Assembly: GCF_024139115.2 (NCBI RefSeq)
Contig: NC_085141.1
Location: 133,237,822-133,301,821, forward strand
Reading direction: 5' to 3'
DNA from: Armigeres subalbatus
Lineage: Eukaryota; Arthropoda; Insecta; Diptera; Culicidae
DNA length: 64,000 nt
Under the pieces are notes generated by a model. The model was not told where the DNA came from. It made no database searches and saw only the letters and a program-made list of their open reading frames with translations. Shown one piece after another: positions 44,752-55,303 of the stretch (the first letter of the stretch is position 1; each line of letters opens with the position of its first letter). The position numbers were made by a program, and so were the translations under genes.

Positions 44752-45189
44752 GGTCCCGTAGCGTAGTTGGCTACACGTTCGCCTTACAAGCGAATGGTCA
44801 TGGGTTCGATTCCCAGCCCCTCCACCAAACCCTCGTCAGTCGCCAGATCCGCAGCCCATACGGTGCCGTTTGGGGTACGCGCCTTACCGTCACGGCTGCC
44901 TGATGACGACTGACAACTTGTTCTTCTCGGAGGCATTCCTCCAACGTTACCCGGATTAATGGCAACCGAACAATGCGACGATCATTGAATACACGACATG
45001 GACAAACGGACACTATGGACTCACGATGAGATGGACTGGCAACGACAACAATAATGGTAATGGAAATCTAAAAAAATAGATTCTGTGTGGATTCTGTGGA
45101 GCAGAATACCACAGTAGATCTCGGCACAGTAGCGGTCAAGTAACACAGAGTGCCTAACAAATAAATAAAGGAATAATAAAAAAAAAAAC
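44752..45189 (+). mobile_element. tRNA-Val-like SINE with 12-bp target duplication
   Basis: The head has A box TAGCGTAGTTGG and B box GGTTCGATTCC, and an anticodon stem-loop TTCGCCTTACAAGCGAA with UAC in the loop, resembling tRNA-Val. A 350-base unrelated body and an A-rich tail follow. AACAGCTTCTTA is found on both sides (about 44735-44746 and 45188-45199). It splits the LINE reading frame exactly, as expected from LINE-driven retroposition. Probably transcribed by RNA polymerase III when young. It is not a functional tRNA, because the acceptor ends do not pair properly. Confidence 0.82.
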
Positions 45190-45432
45190 AGCTTCTTAGG
45201 GGAGGGAAGCTTACCAGACTGATCAAAGCAACGGTGGATTGTGTACAAAACTGTGTGAAGATTTCGGGCGAATACTCCAGTTCGTAAGACAAGGTGATGG
45301 ACTTTCGTGCCTGTTGTTCAACATTGCGCTAGAAGGTGTCATGCGGAGAGCTCAATTCAGTCAATTTATTTGTTTCGCGGATGACATGGACATTGTCGGC
45401 CGAACACTTGCAAAGGTGACAGAACTGTACAC

Positions 45433-46607
45433 TAGACCTCTTCATGTTTTCAAAAAGTATCAAAAATTCAACCGGTCAGCCCAGAATCACAATTCTTATG
45501 ATAAAATAAGTCTCCTGTCAAATTTTCAGCTAATTCGGATAAAATTTCGAGGTGGCTCAAGTCGATTTAGTGTTTTTGGGTTATTTTCAATTTTGGAAAA
45601 AATCTTACATGAGCTAAAAACTATCGCAACAACCTCTATACGGAAGCTATTGGTGTGCTACAAGTCTTGTGAACATTGCGATTCGTTCCGTTCACGTTTT
45701 GTCCATGTTAAAGTGATTTTTAAGCTTTTTAGTGCATAAAAATACTGTTTCCCCCAAATGTCGTTTTCTACAAAATTCTTGAGTTTATGACAAATGATTG
45801 TTAATTTATTATATTATTATTCTTCTTTTTTCCCTGGAAATTTGAGTAATATAATTGCCCATGTGCAATTTACCGTTAAACTCTTAAAAATCAGAAGCTG
45901 AACATTTGTCATAAATTTGCACGCTGAGATTTCTTCAAACAAGTTGTTCAACCCAAGAAGCTTCGATTTCATCTGTTACTACGATGCACTCAATGTTAAA
46001 AGCATGCAGACATATGGTGAAATTAACAAAATTTGGATGTCGTTTGTTGTAAGCATCAAATATCATACGATTTGATTTATGTTTTGTTCGAACAACTTGC
46101 TTGAAGAAGTCCTAACGTGCAAATTTATGACAAATGTTCAGCTTCTGATTTTTAAGAATTTAACGGTAAATCGCACATGGGCAATTATATTACTCAAATT
46201 TCCAGGGAAAAAAGAGAAATAATAATATAATAAATTAACAATCATTTGTCATAAGCTTAAGAATGTCGTAGAACAACGAGTTTTGGGGGAAACAGTATTT
46301 TTATGCACTTAAAAGCTTAAAAATCACTTTAACATGGACAAAACGTGAACGGAACGAATCGCAATGTTCACAAGACTTGTAGCACACCAATAGCTTCCGT
46401 ATAGAGGTTGTTGCGATAGTTTTTAGCTCATGTAAGATTTTTTCCAAAATTGAAAATAGCCCAAAAACACTAAATCGACTTGAGCCACCTCGAAATTTTA
46501 TCCGAATTAGCTGAAAATTTGACAGGAGACTTATTTTAGCATAAGAACTGTGATTTTGGGCTGACCGGTTGAATTTTTGATACTTTTTGAAAACATGAAG
46601 AGGTCTA
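45433..46607. mobile_element. 1.17-kb foldback element, 8-bp duplication
   Basis: CTGTACAC is found at 45425-45432 and 46608-46615. The arms (about 45433-45955 and 46083-46607) are near-perfect reverse complements of about 520 bases, ending TAGACCTCTTCATGTTTTCA. The loop is about 125 bases. Long frames on both strands (45239-45739 tail, 46301-46678) are read from the same arm. An 8-bp duplication fits a hAT or P-type enzyme. No transposase inside. Confidence 0.85.
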
Positions 46608-47413
46608 CTGTACACCCGCCTGAAACGTGAAGCAACAAAAGTTGGGCTGGTGGTGAATGCGTCAAAGACAAAGTACATGCTTCTGGGCGAAAGCGAGCGC
46701 GACAGGCCTAGGAAGCAGTGTTACGATAGACGGGGATACCTTCGAGGTGGTCGAGGAATTCGTCTACCTTGGATCTTTGCTAACGGCTGATAACAATGTT
46801 AGTCGTGAAATACGAAGGCGCATCATCTGTGGAAGTCGGGCCTACCACGGGCTCCAGAAGAAACTGCGGTCAAAAAAGATTCGCCACCGCACCAAATGTG
46901 TCATGTACAAGACGCTAATAAGACCGGTTGTCCTCTACGGACATGAAACATGGACAATGCTCGAGGAGGACTTGCAAGCACTCGGAGTATTCGAGAGACG
47001 GGTTCTTAGGACCATCTTTGGCGGTGTGCAAGAAGACGATGTGTGGCGGCGAAGAATGAACCGCGAACTCGCCCAACTCTACGGCGAACCCAGTATCCAG
47101 AAGGTAGCTAAAGCCTGAAGGGTACGATGGGCAGGACATGTTGCAAGAACGCCGGACAGCAACCCTGCAAAGATGGTGTTTGCTTCCGATCAGGTACGAG
47201 ACGACGTGGAGCGCAGCGAGCGAGATGGGCAGACCAGGTCCAAAACGACTTGGCGAGCGTGGGGCGTATTCGAGGATGGAGAGATGCGGCCTCGAATCGT
47301 GTATTGTGCCGTCAAATTGTTGATTCAGTGTTATATGTTCAGATGTAGACTAAATAAACGAAATGAATGAAGTGCATAAAAATACTGTTTCCCTAAAAGT
47401 CATTGTTCCGCAA

Positions 47414-47882
47414 TGTTGAGGGACCGATGACGACAGAGTGCAGCTAACTGACAACACTACTTGCGCGAAGATGTAGCTGCACCTGCGAGTCATATAATCC
47501 GTAGATGAACTGTCGATGTCTTTGGGAAAGCAAAGAGGTAGAGATTAAATGAAATCTGTAAATGAAAACAATAAAGGTGGTGAAAAAAAGTGAATTATAA
47601 AATTTGAGATTGTTAGTGGACGTTAATAAATAAACTGAATATAAGTCGGTAGGAGAAAATAGTTAATCGTTCATAGTGGAAAAGGAATAGTGAAGTATCG
47701 CGCATCAAATAGACAGGCAAAAACAAAAGATTTGTTGGAGAGAAAACTATTCATGTAAGTTACTACTGAATGAAAAAATTATACCATATAATTAAAACAC
47801 AATAACAATATATTTCAGTTTTGAGCTGTTGTGTAACGAAGGCACTGCTACAAAAAAATAGTTTCAAAAGCCATCCGAATAT
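47414..47882 (+). repeat. BEL 5' LTR
   Basis: Starts TGTTGAGGGACCGATGACG and ends CCATCCGAATAT. The gag ATG follows only 8 bases later, so almost no leader exists. Confidence 0.85.
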
Positions 47883-47890
47883 CCTCAAAA

Positions 47891-48256
47891 ATGAATAAAC
47901 ATCAGGCGGAGGATGGATCTAACCTCAACAAGGATCTGACGGCATACAACTGTGTGATTTGTACCCGTCCGGATTACGACGAGAGCAACATGGTGTTCTG
48001 CGAGGGCTGCAGGGAATGGCTACACTTCGGTTGCGCCGACGTAGGAGCAGAGGTCAAACACGACGACGATTGGCGATGCTTTTCGTACCAGGATAAGGAT
48101 CCGGAAGATGATCCGGCATGTGATGCGATTTCCGTTGACGACACCATTAATGGAGCTGCGAAGGAAAACGCTGGTAAGTCTCAAACCATCTCCGACGGCG
48201 AAGAGGTTGCTTATAGGCTTATAGGAGGTTGCAATATAGAAGATGAAGGACGATAA
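47891..48256 (+). CDS. BEL Gag N-terminus with PHD-type zinc finger
   Basis: The frame MNKHQAEDGSNLNKDLTAYN leads to CVICTRPDYDESNMVFCEGC, EWLHFGC and DDWRC, a C4HC3 PHD-like pattern. PHD fingers read histone tails in cellular proteins, and several insect BEL elements have one in Gag. A role in targeting integration or packaging is possible but unproven. The frame ends at 48256 and the next Gag part starts in another frame at about 48243, so a frameshift joins them. Start chosen at the first ATG after the LTR. Confidence 0.8.
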   Translation: MNKHQAEDGSNLNKDLTAYNCVICTRPDYDESNMVFCEGCREWLHFGCADVGAEVKHDDDWRCFSYQDKDPEDDPACDAISVDDTINGAAKENAGKSQTISDGEEVAYRLIGGCNIEDEGR

Positions 48257-48731
48257 AGAGCGTCTGAAGAGAAGGATGGAGCAGAGGCTAAGGTTGGCTA
48301 AGGCCCAAATGGAGCTCGAAAACGAGAAGATGGAGATGGAATGGGCACTAGAGAAGCAGATTATGGAAATGAAGATCGCTTCCAAACAGGCTTTCCAGAA
48401 GAAGAAGGATTTGGAGAAGAAAAAGCTGAAGGATCAGCTGAAGAAACTCGATGACGGAGAAACGCAAACGGAAAAGGAGATTCAGGAATTGGAGCGGCGA
48501 AAAGAGGAAGCAAAAGGAAAGGGAACGAAAACGATGAAGATCCAATATACATCGAAAAGACCAGTGAGTTCCACTCCGATAGCTAATCCAGAAGCAAGCA
48601 CGTCTGCGACTGGAGCGAAGAAGAAGACCGTCGAACGGAAGCAGTTAACGACCACGATGGTGAAGAAGAATTCCTGTGCAAGTGTGACCAGAGGACGAAG
48701 AGGAGAAACCGAAAGTGACGAAGAGAGTTAA
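48243..48731 (+). pseudogene. BEL Gag, coiled-coil part
   Basis: Highly charged helical stretch (RRMEQRLRLAKAQMELENEK and following) with repeated Glu/Lys, then a Ser/Thr/Lys-rich linker. Likely the multimerising part of Gag. A stop at 48729-48731 (EES then TAA) separates it from the capsid-like part. Confidence 0.7.
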
Positions 48732-48806
48732 GAAGAGGAATCGAGCGGATCCAGGGAGTCGGAAGAAGAGCATCACGAGGAAGAAGAGGACGAAGAAGAA
48801 GCCACC

Positions 48807-49668
48807 GTGAGAAAAATGAAGCGTATCCGGCCGCAAGAAGAAGCAGCCCCGACGAAAGCGCAAATATCGGCTCGGCAGTTTCTTTCCCGAAAGCTGCCAA
48901 ATTTCACCGGCCAGCCAGATGAGTGGCCGATCATCATAAGCAGTTTCAATACGACGACGAAATTCAAATCTGGAGAACCTGGCGCGACTGCAGGAGAGCT
49001 TACGAGGCCCTGCTAGAGAAGCAGTGTGTAGTCGGATGCTGTTGCCGCAAGCAGTACCAAAAATCATCGACACGTTGCGAATGCTGTACGGACGACCGGA
49101 ACAGTTGCTAAATACATTGCTAGTGAAAGTTCGGAAGGCGGAACCCCCAAAAGCAGACCGGTTGGAAACGTTCATCGGTTTCGGGATGGTAGTTCAGCAA
49201 TTATGCGACCATCTCGAAGCGACGCAGCTTAACGACCATCTGGTAAACCCTTTACTGATTCAGGAACTGGTCGAAAAGCTGCCGCCGTCGACGAAAATGG
49301 AATGGGTGCGGATCAAGAGGCAGCATGTTAGGATCACTCTACGAACGTTGTCAGATTTCTTGGCCGATCTGGTGTCAACAGTAAGTGAAGCGACTGGGAT
49401 GATCGATACACAACCGAATTCATCCGGTAATCGTCCTGGAAAGGCCAGAGGAGGAAAGCAGAAGGAATACGAGAGCCACCTACATGCACACGCCGAGTAC
49501 TTTCCAAAAAATCCGGAACACAGAAGAACGCCATATCCAGTTTGTCGACGTACGGATCATCGGCTACGGAATTGCCACAGACAAACAGACGTAACATTAG
49601 AAAAAATACCATCGACCATGACTTCAACGATTAATTTGAATTTGATTGGTTGCGCGTTTCACAACTAG
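48807..49668 (+). pseudogene. BEL Gag, capsid-like and knuckle start
   Basis: The frame at 48807 has RQFLSRKLPNFTGQPDEWPI, the conserved start of the Pao Gag domain. It shifts near 49000 into the frame with VPKIIDTLRMLYGRPEQLLN and LVEKLPPSTKMEWVRIKRQH. The zinc-knuckle part YPVCRRTDHRLRNC is cut directly after RNC by the MITE at 49576. Confidence 0.75.
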
Positions 49669-49837
49669 AGGCGCTTGCATCGTAATCCTTCGAGTTTGAC
49701 ATTTCACTCCAGCGCCTTCTGGTGACAATGTCATACGAAATATTGATTCGTGTAATATGCTCGCAAAATGGTGGTAGAGGAGTTTGGCGATGGATTTTTC
49801 AGAAAATTGTTCAAGCTGTTACGTCTGTTTGTCTGTG
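49576..49837. mobile_element. MITE in BEL Gag, 7-8 bp duplication
   Basis: Perfect 20-base ends, CACAGACAAACAGACGTAAC at the left and its complement at the right, flanked by GAATTGC on both sides (GGAATTGC if the last base is shared). Across it the Gag frame resumes in phase (RNC before, then CDEFQKMG). 262 bases, no reading frame. Confidence 0.85.
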
Positions 49838-49841
49838 GAAT

Positions 49842-50100
49842 TGCGATGAGTTCCAAAAAATGGGCACTCCTCAACGGCTGGAAGTGGTAGATCGATTCGA
49901 GCTGTGCCCCTCCTGCTTGAATGGCCACGGAAAAAGGTGCAAGGCGAACATCCGGTGTAAAGTGGAGAGGTGTCGACGACCAGGCGAGCACAATACAATG
50001 CTCCATCGTCCGCAGTTAGAGATGCGATCGGACTGCAACGCCCACAACGCAATTGCGCTTGCGCCGATTATCTTCCGGATGATTGCGGTAACGTTGAACT
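49842..50100 (+). pseudogene. BEL Gag-Pol linker with Cys/His motifs
   Basis: CDEFQKMGTPQRLEVVDRFE, then LCPSCLNGHGKRC, CRRPGEHNTMLH. These are zinc-knuckle-like motifs found in Pao polyproteins between Gag and protease. The frame is lost after about 50020. Confidence 0.7.
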
Positions 50101-50123
50101 ACTGAGGAAGGTCAGTCAATACC

Positions 50124-51629
50124 ATGGCCTTTCTCGACGAAGGTAGCTCGTTCTCGTTGATCGAGGGCTCCATCGCGTGTCAATTGAAAGCCAACGGGAA
50201 ACCACAGCCGCTCCGTGTGACCTGGACGGCAGGTATGAGTAGGTTGGAGAGGAATTCGGTGGTGTTCAGTTTGACAATATCCGCCATCGGATCGAAGGAG
50301 CAGCTACCGATCAATGAAGTCCACACCGTGGAGGAACTAAAGTTGCCCAAACAGTCACTAAACTATCGCGAACTAGCGGAGCGGTATAGTCACCTACGGA
50401 ACCTTCCGCTAGCAGAGTACTCGAGTGAATCGCCGAGGATCCTGATAGGTTTGAAACACCTACATTTGTTCGCGCCACTCGAATCGCGAGTTGGACAGCC
50501 TGGAGAGCCGATAGCTATCCGATCCAAACTGGGTTGGACGGTATATGGTCCGCAGGAAGGAGGAAGTGTAAGAACAGCGTACGTCGGTCATCATTCGTGC
50601 GTTGGTGTATCCAATCAGCAGCTGTACGATCTACTGAAGTCGCGCTACGTGCTAGAAGAGGCTGGAGTTACGGTAAAGGTACTTCCGGAGTCAGTGGAAG
50701 ATCGACGAGCCCGTGAGATTCTAGAGAACACCACTAGGCGAGTAGGAGACAGATTCGTCACGGGAATTCTGTGGAGGGAAGACAACCATACGTTTCCAGA
50801 TAGTTACCTGATGGCAGCGCGCCGTATGAAGACATTGGAAAAACGTTTGGCACAGAGTCTACAGTTGCAGTAGAATGTCGCGAATCAACTGATCGAGTAT
50901 CAAGCAAAAGGATACTGTCATGAAGCGTCAGCGAAAAAACTGAGAGACACATACAAGAAGAGGATCTGGTACCTACCCCTGAACGTTGTGATCAATCCGA
51001 AGAAGCCGAATAAAGTTCGCCTAGTGTGGGATGCTGCAGTCGCTGTGGGAGGAGTTTCGTTGAACTCAAAGCTCCTAAAAGGTCCAGACTTTCTCACATC
51101 GCTGCCGTCTGTGGTGTGCAAGTTTCGGCAGTATCGCGTTTGATTTGGTGGAGATATCCGAGAGATGTTCCACCAGCTGCAAATTCGGCCGGAGGACAAG
51201 CAAGCGCTGCGGTTCATTCATTCCAAGGGCGGGTTTGAAATTCGGAACTGGGTGTCGAACTCCGTCAAAGTATTGCAGCAGCTAGGTGAGTCAAAAGCGA
51301 ATCAAGTCGTTCATTTCAATGCCGATAAAGCCAAGGAGAACGAGCGGGTGTTAGGTATCGTCTGGGAACCTCAAGCGGACGTGTTCACGTTTGCGATGAA
51401 ACTACCGGAGAATATACAGCCCTGTCTGTCAGGGAACAAACGGCCGACCAAAAGAATCGTCCTCAGCATCGTGATGAGTTTGTTTGATCCACTGGGACTG
51501 TTGACGATGTTTACCATCCATGGCAAAATGTTGATCCAGGACCTGTGGCGCTCGGGTTGCGATTGGGATGAAGTCATCGACGATGATTGTCTTAAGAAGT
51601 GGCATTGTTGCCAGATGTTGAGCAGGTGA
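50124..51629 (+). pseudogene. BEL protease and reverse transcriptase, RT core deleted
   Basis: Protease: AFLDEGSSFSLIEG at the start, with the family's Asp in D-x-GSS. Next comes the RT-leading region to 50870, a stop, then KPNKVRLVWDA, a frameshift with LNSKLLKGPDFLTSLPSVV, and MFHQLQIRPEDKQALRF. Directly after this the sequence reads IHSKGGFEIRNWVSN, a block that normally lies well beyond the RT active site, so about 100 residues including the YVDD-type motif are missing. Then SLFDPLGLLTMFTIHGK (RT-RNase H connection). No activity possible. Confidence 0.82.
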
Positions 51630-52582
51630 CAATTCCCCGTCGCTATTTTCAAGGTGGCGGTTCGTTGGACTACGATTCGTTGAAGTTACATGTCTTCGTA
51701 GATGCCAGCGAAGGGGCGTACGGCTGTGTGGCATATTTTCGTATGCTAGTCGATGGAGCTCCACGATGTTCTCTGGTGCAAGCCAAATCGAAAGTAGCAC
51801 CTCTGCGAGCGTATTCAACCCCACGTCTGGAACTCATGGCGGCGGTTCTAGGAGCGAGAATGGCCGAGACGATTAGAGCGAACCATAGTTTGACGGTGAA
51901 GCGCGTTCAGTTCTGGACAGATTCGAGCACGGTGTATTCCTGGATTGTGTCAGATCACCGCCGGTACAAAGTATTCGTCGCATACAGGATCGGCGAAATT
52001 TTAAGCAGAACGAGCCCCATGGAATGGCGTTGGGTTCGTACGAAACTAAACATAGCAGACGACTTGACGAAGTGGAAGGCGGGATTGAAGATAGAGTCCA
52101 CCAGCGCGTGGTTCACTGGACCAAAGTTTTTGTTAGAGGCGGAAGGCAAATGGCCAAGTCCGGAGCCACCTCGGCCGAACGTGGTTGATGACCTTCGGGC
52201 TAGCTTCTTGTTTCATCGAGCTGAGGAAGCAAGCGGATTGATCGATTGCACCAGGATTTCAAAGTGGACCATTACGGTCCGTATCATCGCCAATGTTCTT
52301 CGGTTTGTTTCCAACATCCGGCGAAAACAACAAGATTTGCCGATCGAGGTACTACTAACCGACGCGGCAGTTGGTAACAATCGGCGAGTGGTAGCGGTTA
52401 CAGTGCGGTGTATAGAGCGATCGTTTTCGAGGGAAGAGTACCAGGCCGCAGAATGTCTACTGTGGAGAATGGCGCAGGAAGAATCATTTGTCGATGAGGT
52501 AACGGTCCTACGCAGGTGCAGAGAGGAAGGGTCGGTGAACTTGAGAAATCCAGTCCGCTGTTCAAGTTCCGTTGCTGGATGA
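51599..52582 (+). pseudogene. BEL RNase H and connection, intact stretch
   Basis: The longest open stretch of this element. RNase H residues are present in order: VFVDASEGAYG (Asp), PRLELMAA (Glu), FWTDSSTVYSW (Asp), NIADDLTK (Asp). It degrades RNA in the RNA/DNA hybrid. The part beyond, to 52582, is the linker before integrase. Upstream and downstream frames differ by frameshifts. Confidence 0.8.
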
Positions 52583-54237
52583 GGATAATGTGTTGCGGAT
52601 GGACGGCAGAGTACAAAAGGGTGAGTTTGTTCCGTTCGAGTTGCGGTTTCCGGTCATTCTACCAAGAGGCCATCCGGTGACGATCAAGATAATCGAACAC
52701 TATCAACAGCTGTTTGGCCATGCCAATAAGGAGACTGTAGTAAACGAGCTAAGGCAAAGATTTTATATCCCAGCTGTTCGCAGAGAGCTCGACAAGGTAG
52801 CACGAGAATGCGTAATTGTCGACGACAGTCTACAGTGGCCTTGTCAACGACGGAAGCCGAATACATGGCGGTATCGGCAGCAGCACAAGAAGCAATCTGG
52901 TGGCGTGGACTACGACAGGAGTTATCTGGAGTGGCCGAGAAGATCACCATCTTTTGCGACAACAAGAGCGCGATCCACCTTGCTGAGCGAAAAGTCGGTT
53001 ACTCACCACGCAGTAAGCACATTGACATTTGTCATCATTTCGTGCGTGAGAAGATCGAGGAGGACATGATCGGTTTGGTGCACGTTGGCAGTCAGCAGCA
53101 GGTAGCAGATTTACTAACGAAGGCGGTGCCGGCTCCCAAATTTGAATCGGAAAGACGTGTCATTGGAGTAGCAAGAATTCTCGGTTAAGGGGGGATATTG
53201 GCGCAGTAACCATCGAATTTCGTATAGATCATAGTATGTCATCGTTAATTGTCTAGCTAATAAATCAGTCTCTACTATCATATCAAACCAAGCAGACGTG
53301 TTCATTCAATTGTCCCAATACATTCAGCTACACAGGAGCGGACTTCTTCGGTCCGATCAACGTCGTTGTGGGCCGGCGCACCGAGAAGCGTTGGTGTGCA
53401 TTATTCACCTGTTTCGGAACAAGAGCCATCCATCTGGAAGTAGTCCACAGCTTGTCCACTCAGGCATGCCTAGGCATGATAGCCATCTGGAGGTTTGTCT
53501 TTCGGCGAGGAGTTCCTCCTTTTGAATACTTTTCCGATAACGGAACAAATATCGTCGGTGCAAGCAAGGAGATCATTAAGAAAATAGAAACCGACTGTTC
53601 GCAAGCGTTGACAAGCTCCCGGACACGGTGGAATTTCAACCAACCCTCAGCACTCCATTTTGGCGGCGTATGGTAAAGATTGATGCGGTCGGGTAAGGAG
53701 GCGATGGAGGTGTTAGACTATGGACGTAGACTGAGTGACGAAGTATTGTTAACGACATTATTGGTTGAGGCAGAGGATATGGTCAATTCTTGGCCATTAA
53801 TTTATGTCCCTCAGAACCCAGGACACGGCGGATCGATAACGCCAAACCACTTTCTTAAGGGTCTTCCGGTAGGAGAGAAGGAAGGCTGTGTTCCAGCCAG
53901 CGATGAAGCGGAGGCGTTAAGGAACAGCCACAAGAGGTCGCAGGTGCTAGCTGATCGGCTGTGGAAGCGATGGCTGGTCGAATACCTGCCACATATCAAT
54001 CGGCGTACGAAGTGGCACAGCGAGCGGCCTGCGTTAGAAGTAGGTGAGATGGTGTTCATGGCTGACGACGATAACTGAAAATGCTGGGTACGAGCGATTG
54101 TTGAAGAAGTGAAGCGAGGTGTGGATGGCAGAATCAGGCAAGCGGTGGTACGGACAGCGAAAGGAGTCTACCGACGACCGATGGCTAAGCTGGCGGTGCC
54201 TGAAGTGCGGAATCGTAATCATAGCTACGGAAAGGAC
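52572..54237 (+). pseudogene. BEL integrase, interrupted and mutated
   Basis: The zinc-binding part is FELRFPVILPRGHPVTIKII, HYQQLFGHANKE, then REC, at which point a copia fragment begins (about 52815). The core resumes at about 53330 with TGADFFGPI (first Asp) and SDNGTNIVG (second Asp). At 53677-53679 a TAA stop lies directly after GGVW, where the family's catalytic Glu is expected. A further TGA follows MADDDN (54076). The C-terminal part AVVRTAKGVYRRPMAKLAV ends near 54210. Three independent lesions kill it. Confidence 0.82.
52815..53318 (+). mobile_element. Ty1/copia 3' fragment inside BEL integrase
   Basis: RQSTVALSTTEAEYMAVSAA, CDNKSAIHLAERK, SKHIDICHHFVREKIEEDM and VADLLTKAVPAPKFE are the C-terminal copia RNase H region, open to 53188. 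A purine tract AAGGGGGGA follows, and TATTGGCGCAGTAACC may be the LTR start; the rest is LTR-like to about 53318. It replaces roughly 30 residues of BEL integrase instead of being a clean insertion, and no target duplication is seen. Most of copia is absent. Confidence 0.82.
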
Positions 54238-54263
54238 CCTTCGCCAATGTTACGGGGAGGGGC

Positions 54264-54746
54264 TGTTGAGGCACCGATGACGACAGAGTGCAGCTAACTG
54301 ACAACACTACTTGCGCGAAGATGTAGCTGCACCTGCGAGTCATATAATCCGTAGATGAACTGTCGATGTCTGTGGGAAAGCAAAGAGGTAGAGAGTAAAT
54401 GAAATCTGTAAATGAAAACAATGAAGGTGGTGAAAAAAAAGTGAATTATAAAATTTGAGATTGTTAGTGGACATTAACGTCCACTAACGTCCAATAAACT
54501 GAATATAAGTCGGTAGGAGAAAATAGTTAATCGTTCATAGTGGAAAAGGAATAGTGAAGTATCGCGCATCAAATAGACAGGCAAAAACAAAAGATTTGTT
54601 GGAGAGAAAACTATTCATGTAAGTTACTACTGAATGAAAAAATTATACCATATAATTAAAACACAATAACAATATATTTCAGTTTTGAGCTGTTGTGTAA
54701 CGAAGGCAATGCTACAAAAAAATAGTTTCAAAAGCCATCCGAATAT
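54264..54746 (+). repeat. BEL 3' LTR
   Basis: Matches the 5' LTR except for about half a dozen substitutions and an extra ACGTCCACTA-like stretch near 54475-54495 that looks like a local duplication. Confidence 0.85.
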
Positions 54747-55303
54747 ACAAAATTCTTGAATTTATTATACAAATCATTGCTAATTTATCATATTATTATT
54801 CCTCTTTTATTCCTGGACATTTGAGTAATATAATTACCGTAAAATTCTTAAAAATCAGAAGCTGTACATTTGTCATAAATTTACACGTTAGGATTTCTTC
54901 AAACAAGTTATTCGAACATAAAAGTATTGCTTTTCGATTATATTTGAGGCTTACAACAAACGACTTTCAAATTTGGTTTAATGCATCATATGTCTGTATG
55001 CTTTTACCATCGAGTGGATAGTATTAACAAGTGAAATCAAAGCTTATTTGTTCGAACAACTTGTTTGGAAAAATCCTATCGTGTAAATTTATATCAAATG
55101 TTCAGCTTCTGATTTAAATGGTAAATCGCACAATAGCAATTATATTACTCAAATGTCCAGGGAAAAAAGAGGAATAAAATATAATAAATTAAAGCAGTAG
55201 AACAACTACTTTTAGGGGAAACAGGATTTTTGCAAATCACTTGTTACGGTTGGTTTTATGTTGTTCGAATGGTTGTAAATATTCGATTGAGTCTGTGTCA
55301 TTT

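Larger units (their letters stand above)
44672..47369 (+). pseudogene. LINE ORF2 fragment, split by SINE and foldback
   Basis: Plus-strand RT begins KAAYDSIDRVELWKIMDENS (motif A), is cut by a SINE (44752-45189), resumes with LIKATVDC, RQGDGLSCLLFNIALEG (motif B) and FADDMDIVG (motif C, FADD), is cut by a foldback at 45433-46607, and resumes at TRLKREATKVGLVVNASKTK. Then come FVYLGSLLTADN, LQALGVFERRVLRTIFGG and RRRGAQRARWADQVQNDL, to about 47369. Frameshifts and a stop after KVAKA are present. The endonuclease is absent. It belongs to the same family as 24830-25375. Confidence 0.8.
47414..54746 (+). mobile_element. BEL/Pao LTR retrotransposon
   Basis: About 7.3 kb with LTRs at 47414-47882 and 54264-54746 that differ by about half a dozen substitutions and a small insertion. 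A purine tract CGGGGAGGGG comes just before the 3' LTR. Domain order is Gag with PHD finger, protease, RT, RNase H, integrase, as in BEL/Pao. It carries a MITE (49576-49837) and a copia fragment (about 52815-53318), an RT deletion, several frameshifts and stops, so it is dead. It lies in a foldback copy; the target duplication is blurred (CGCAA against ACAAA). Confidence 0.92.
47370..55242. mobile_element. Second foldback copy, split by BEL/Pao
   Basis: AAGTGCATAAAAATACTG at 47370 and ATTTTTGCAAATCACTT at 55242 are inverted ends. Interior blocks (TTGAGTAATATAATTACCG, AAAAATCAGAAGCTGTACAT, TTTCTTCAAACAAGTTATTC) match the foldback at 45433-46607. Only about 540 bases remain when the BEL element is removed; the outer ~290-base arm is absent. 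It starts directly after the LINE 3' end. Confidence 0.65.

Noticed and set aside
44752..44826. A functional tRNA-Val gene
   Set aside because: The A and B boxes are good, but the acceptor ends do not pair properly, and an extra body, A-rich tail and 12-bp target duplication show a SINE.
45239..46678. Two similar proteins of 166 and 125 codons on opposite strands
   Set aside because: Their shared part is the same foldback arm read in both directions. Only the RT motif at 45280-45430 is real coding relic.
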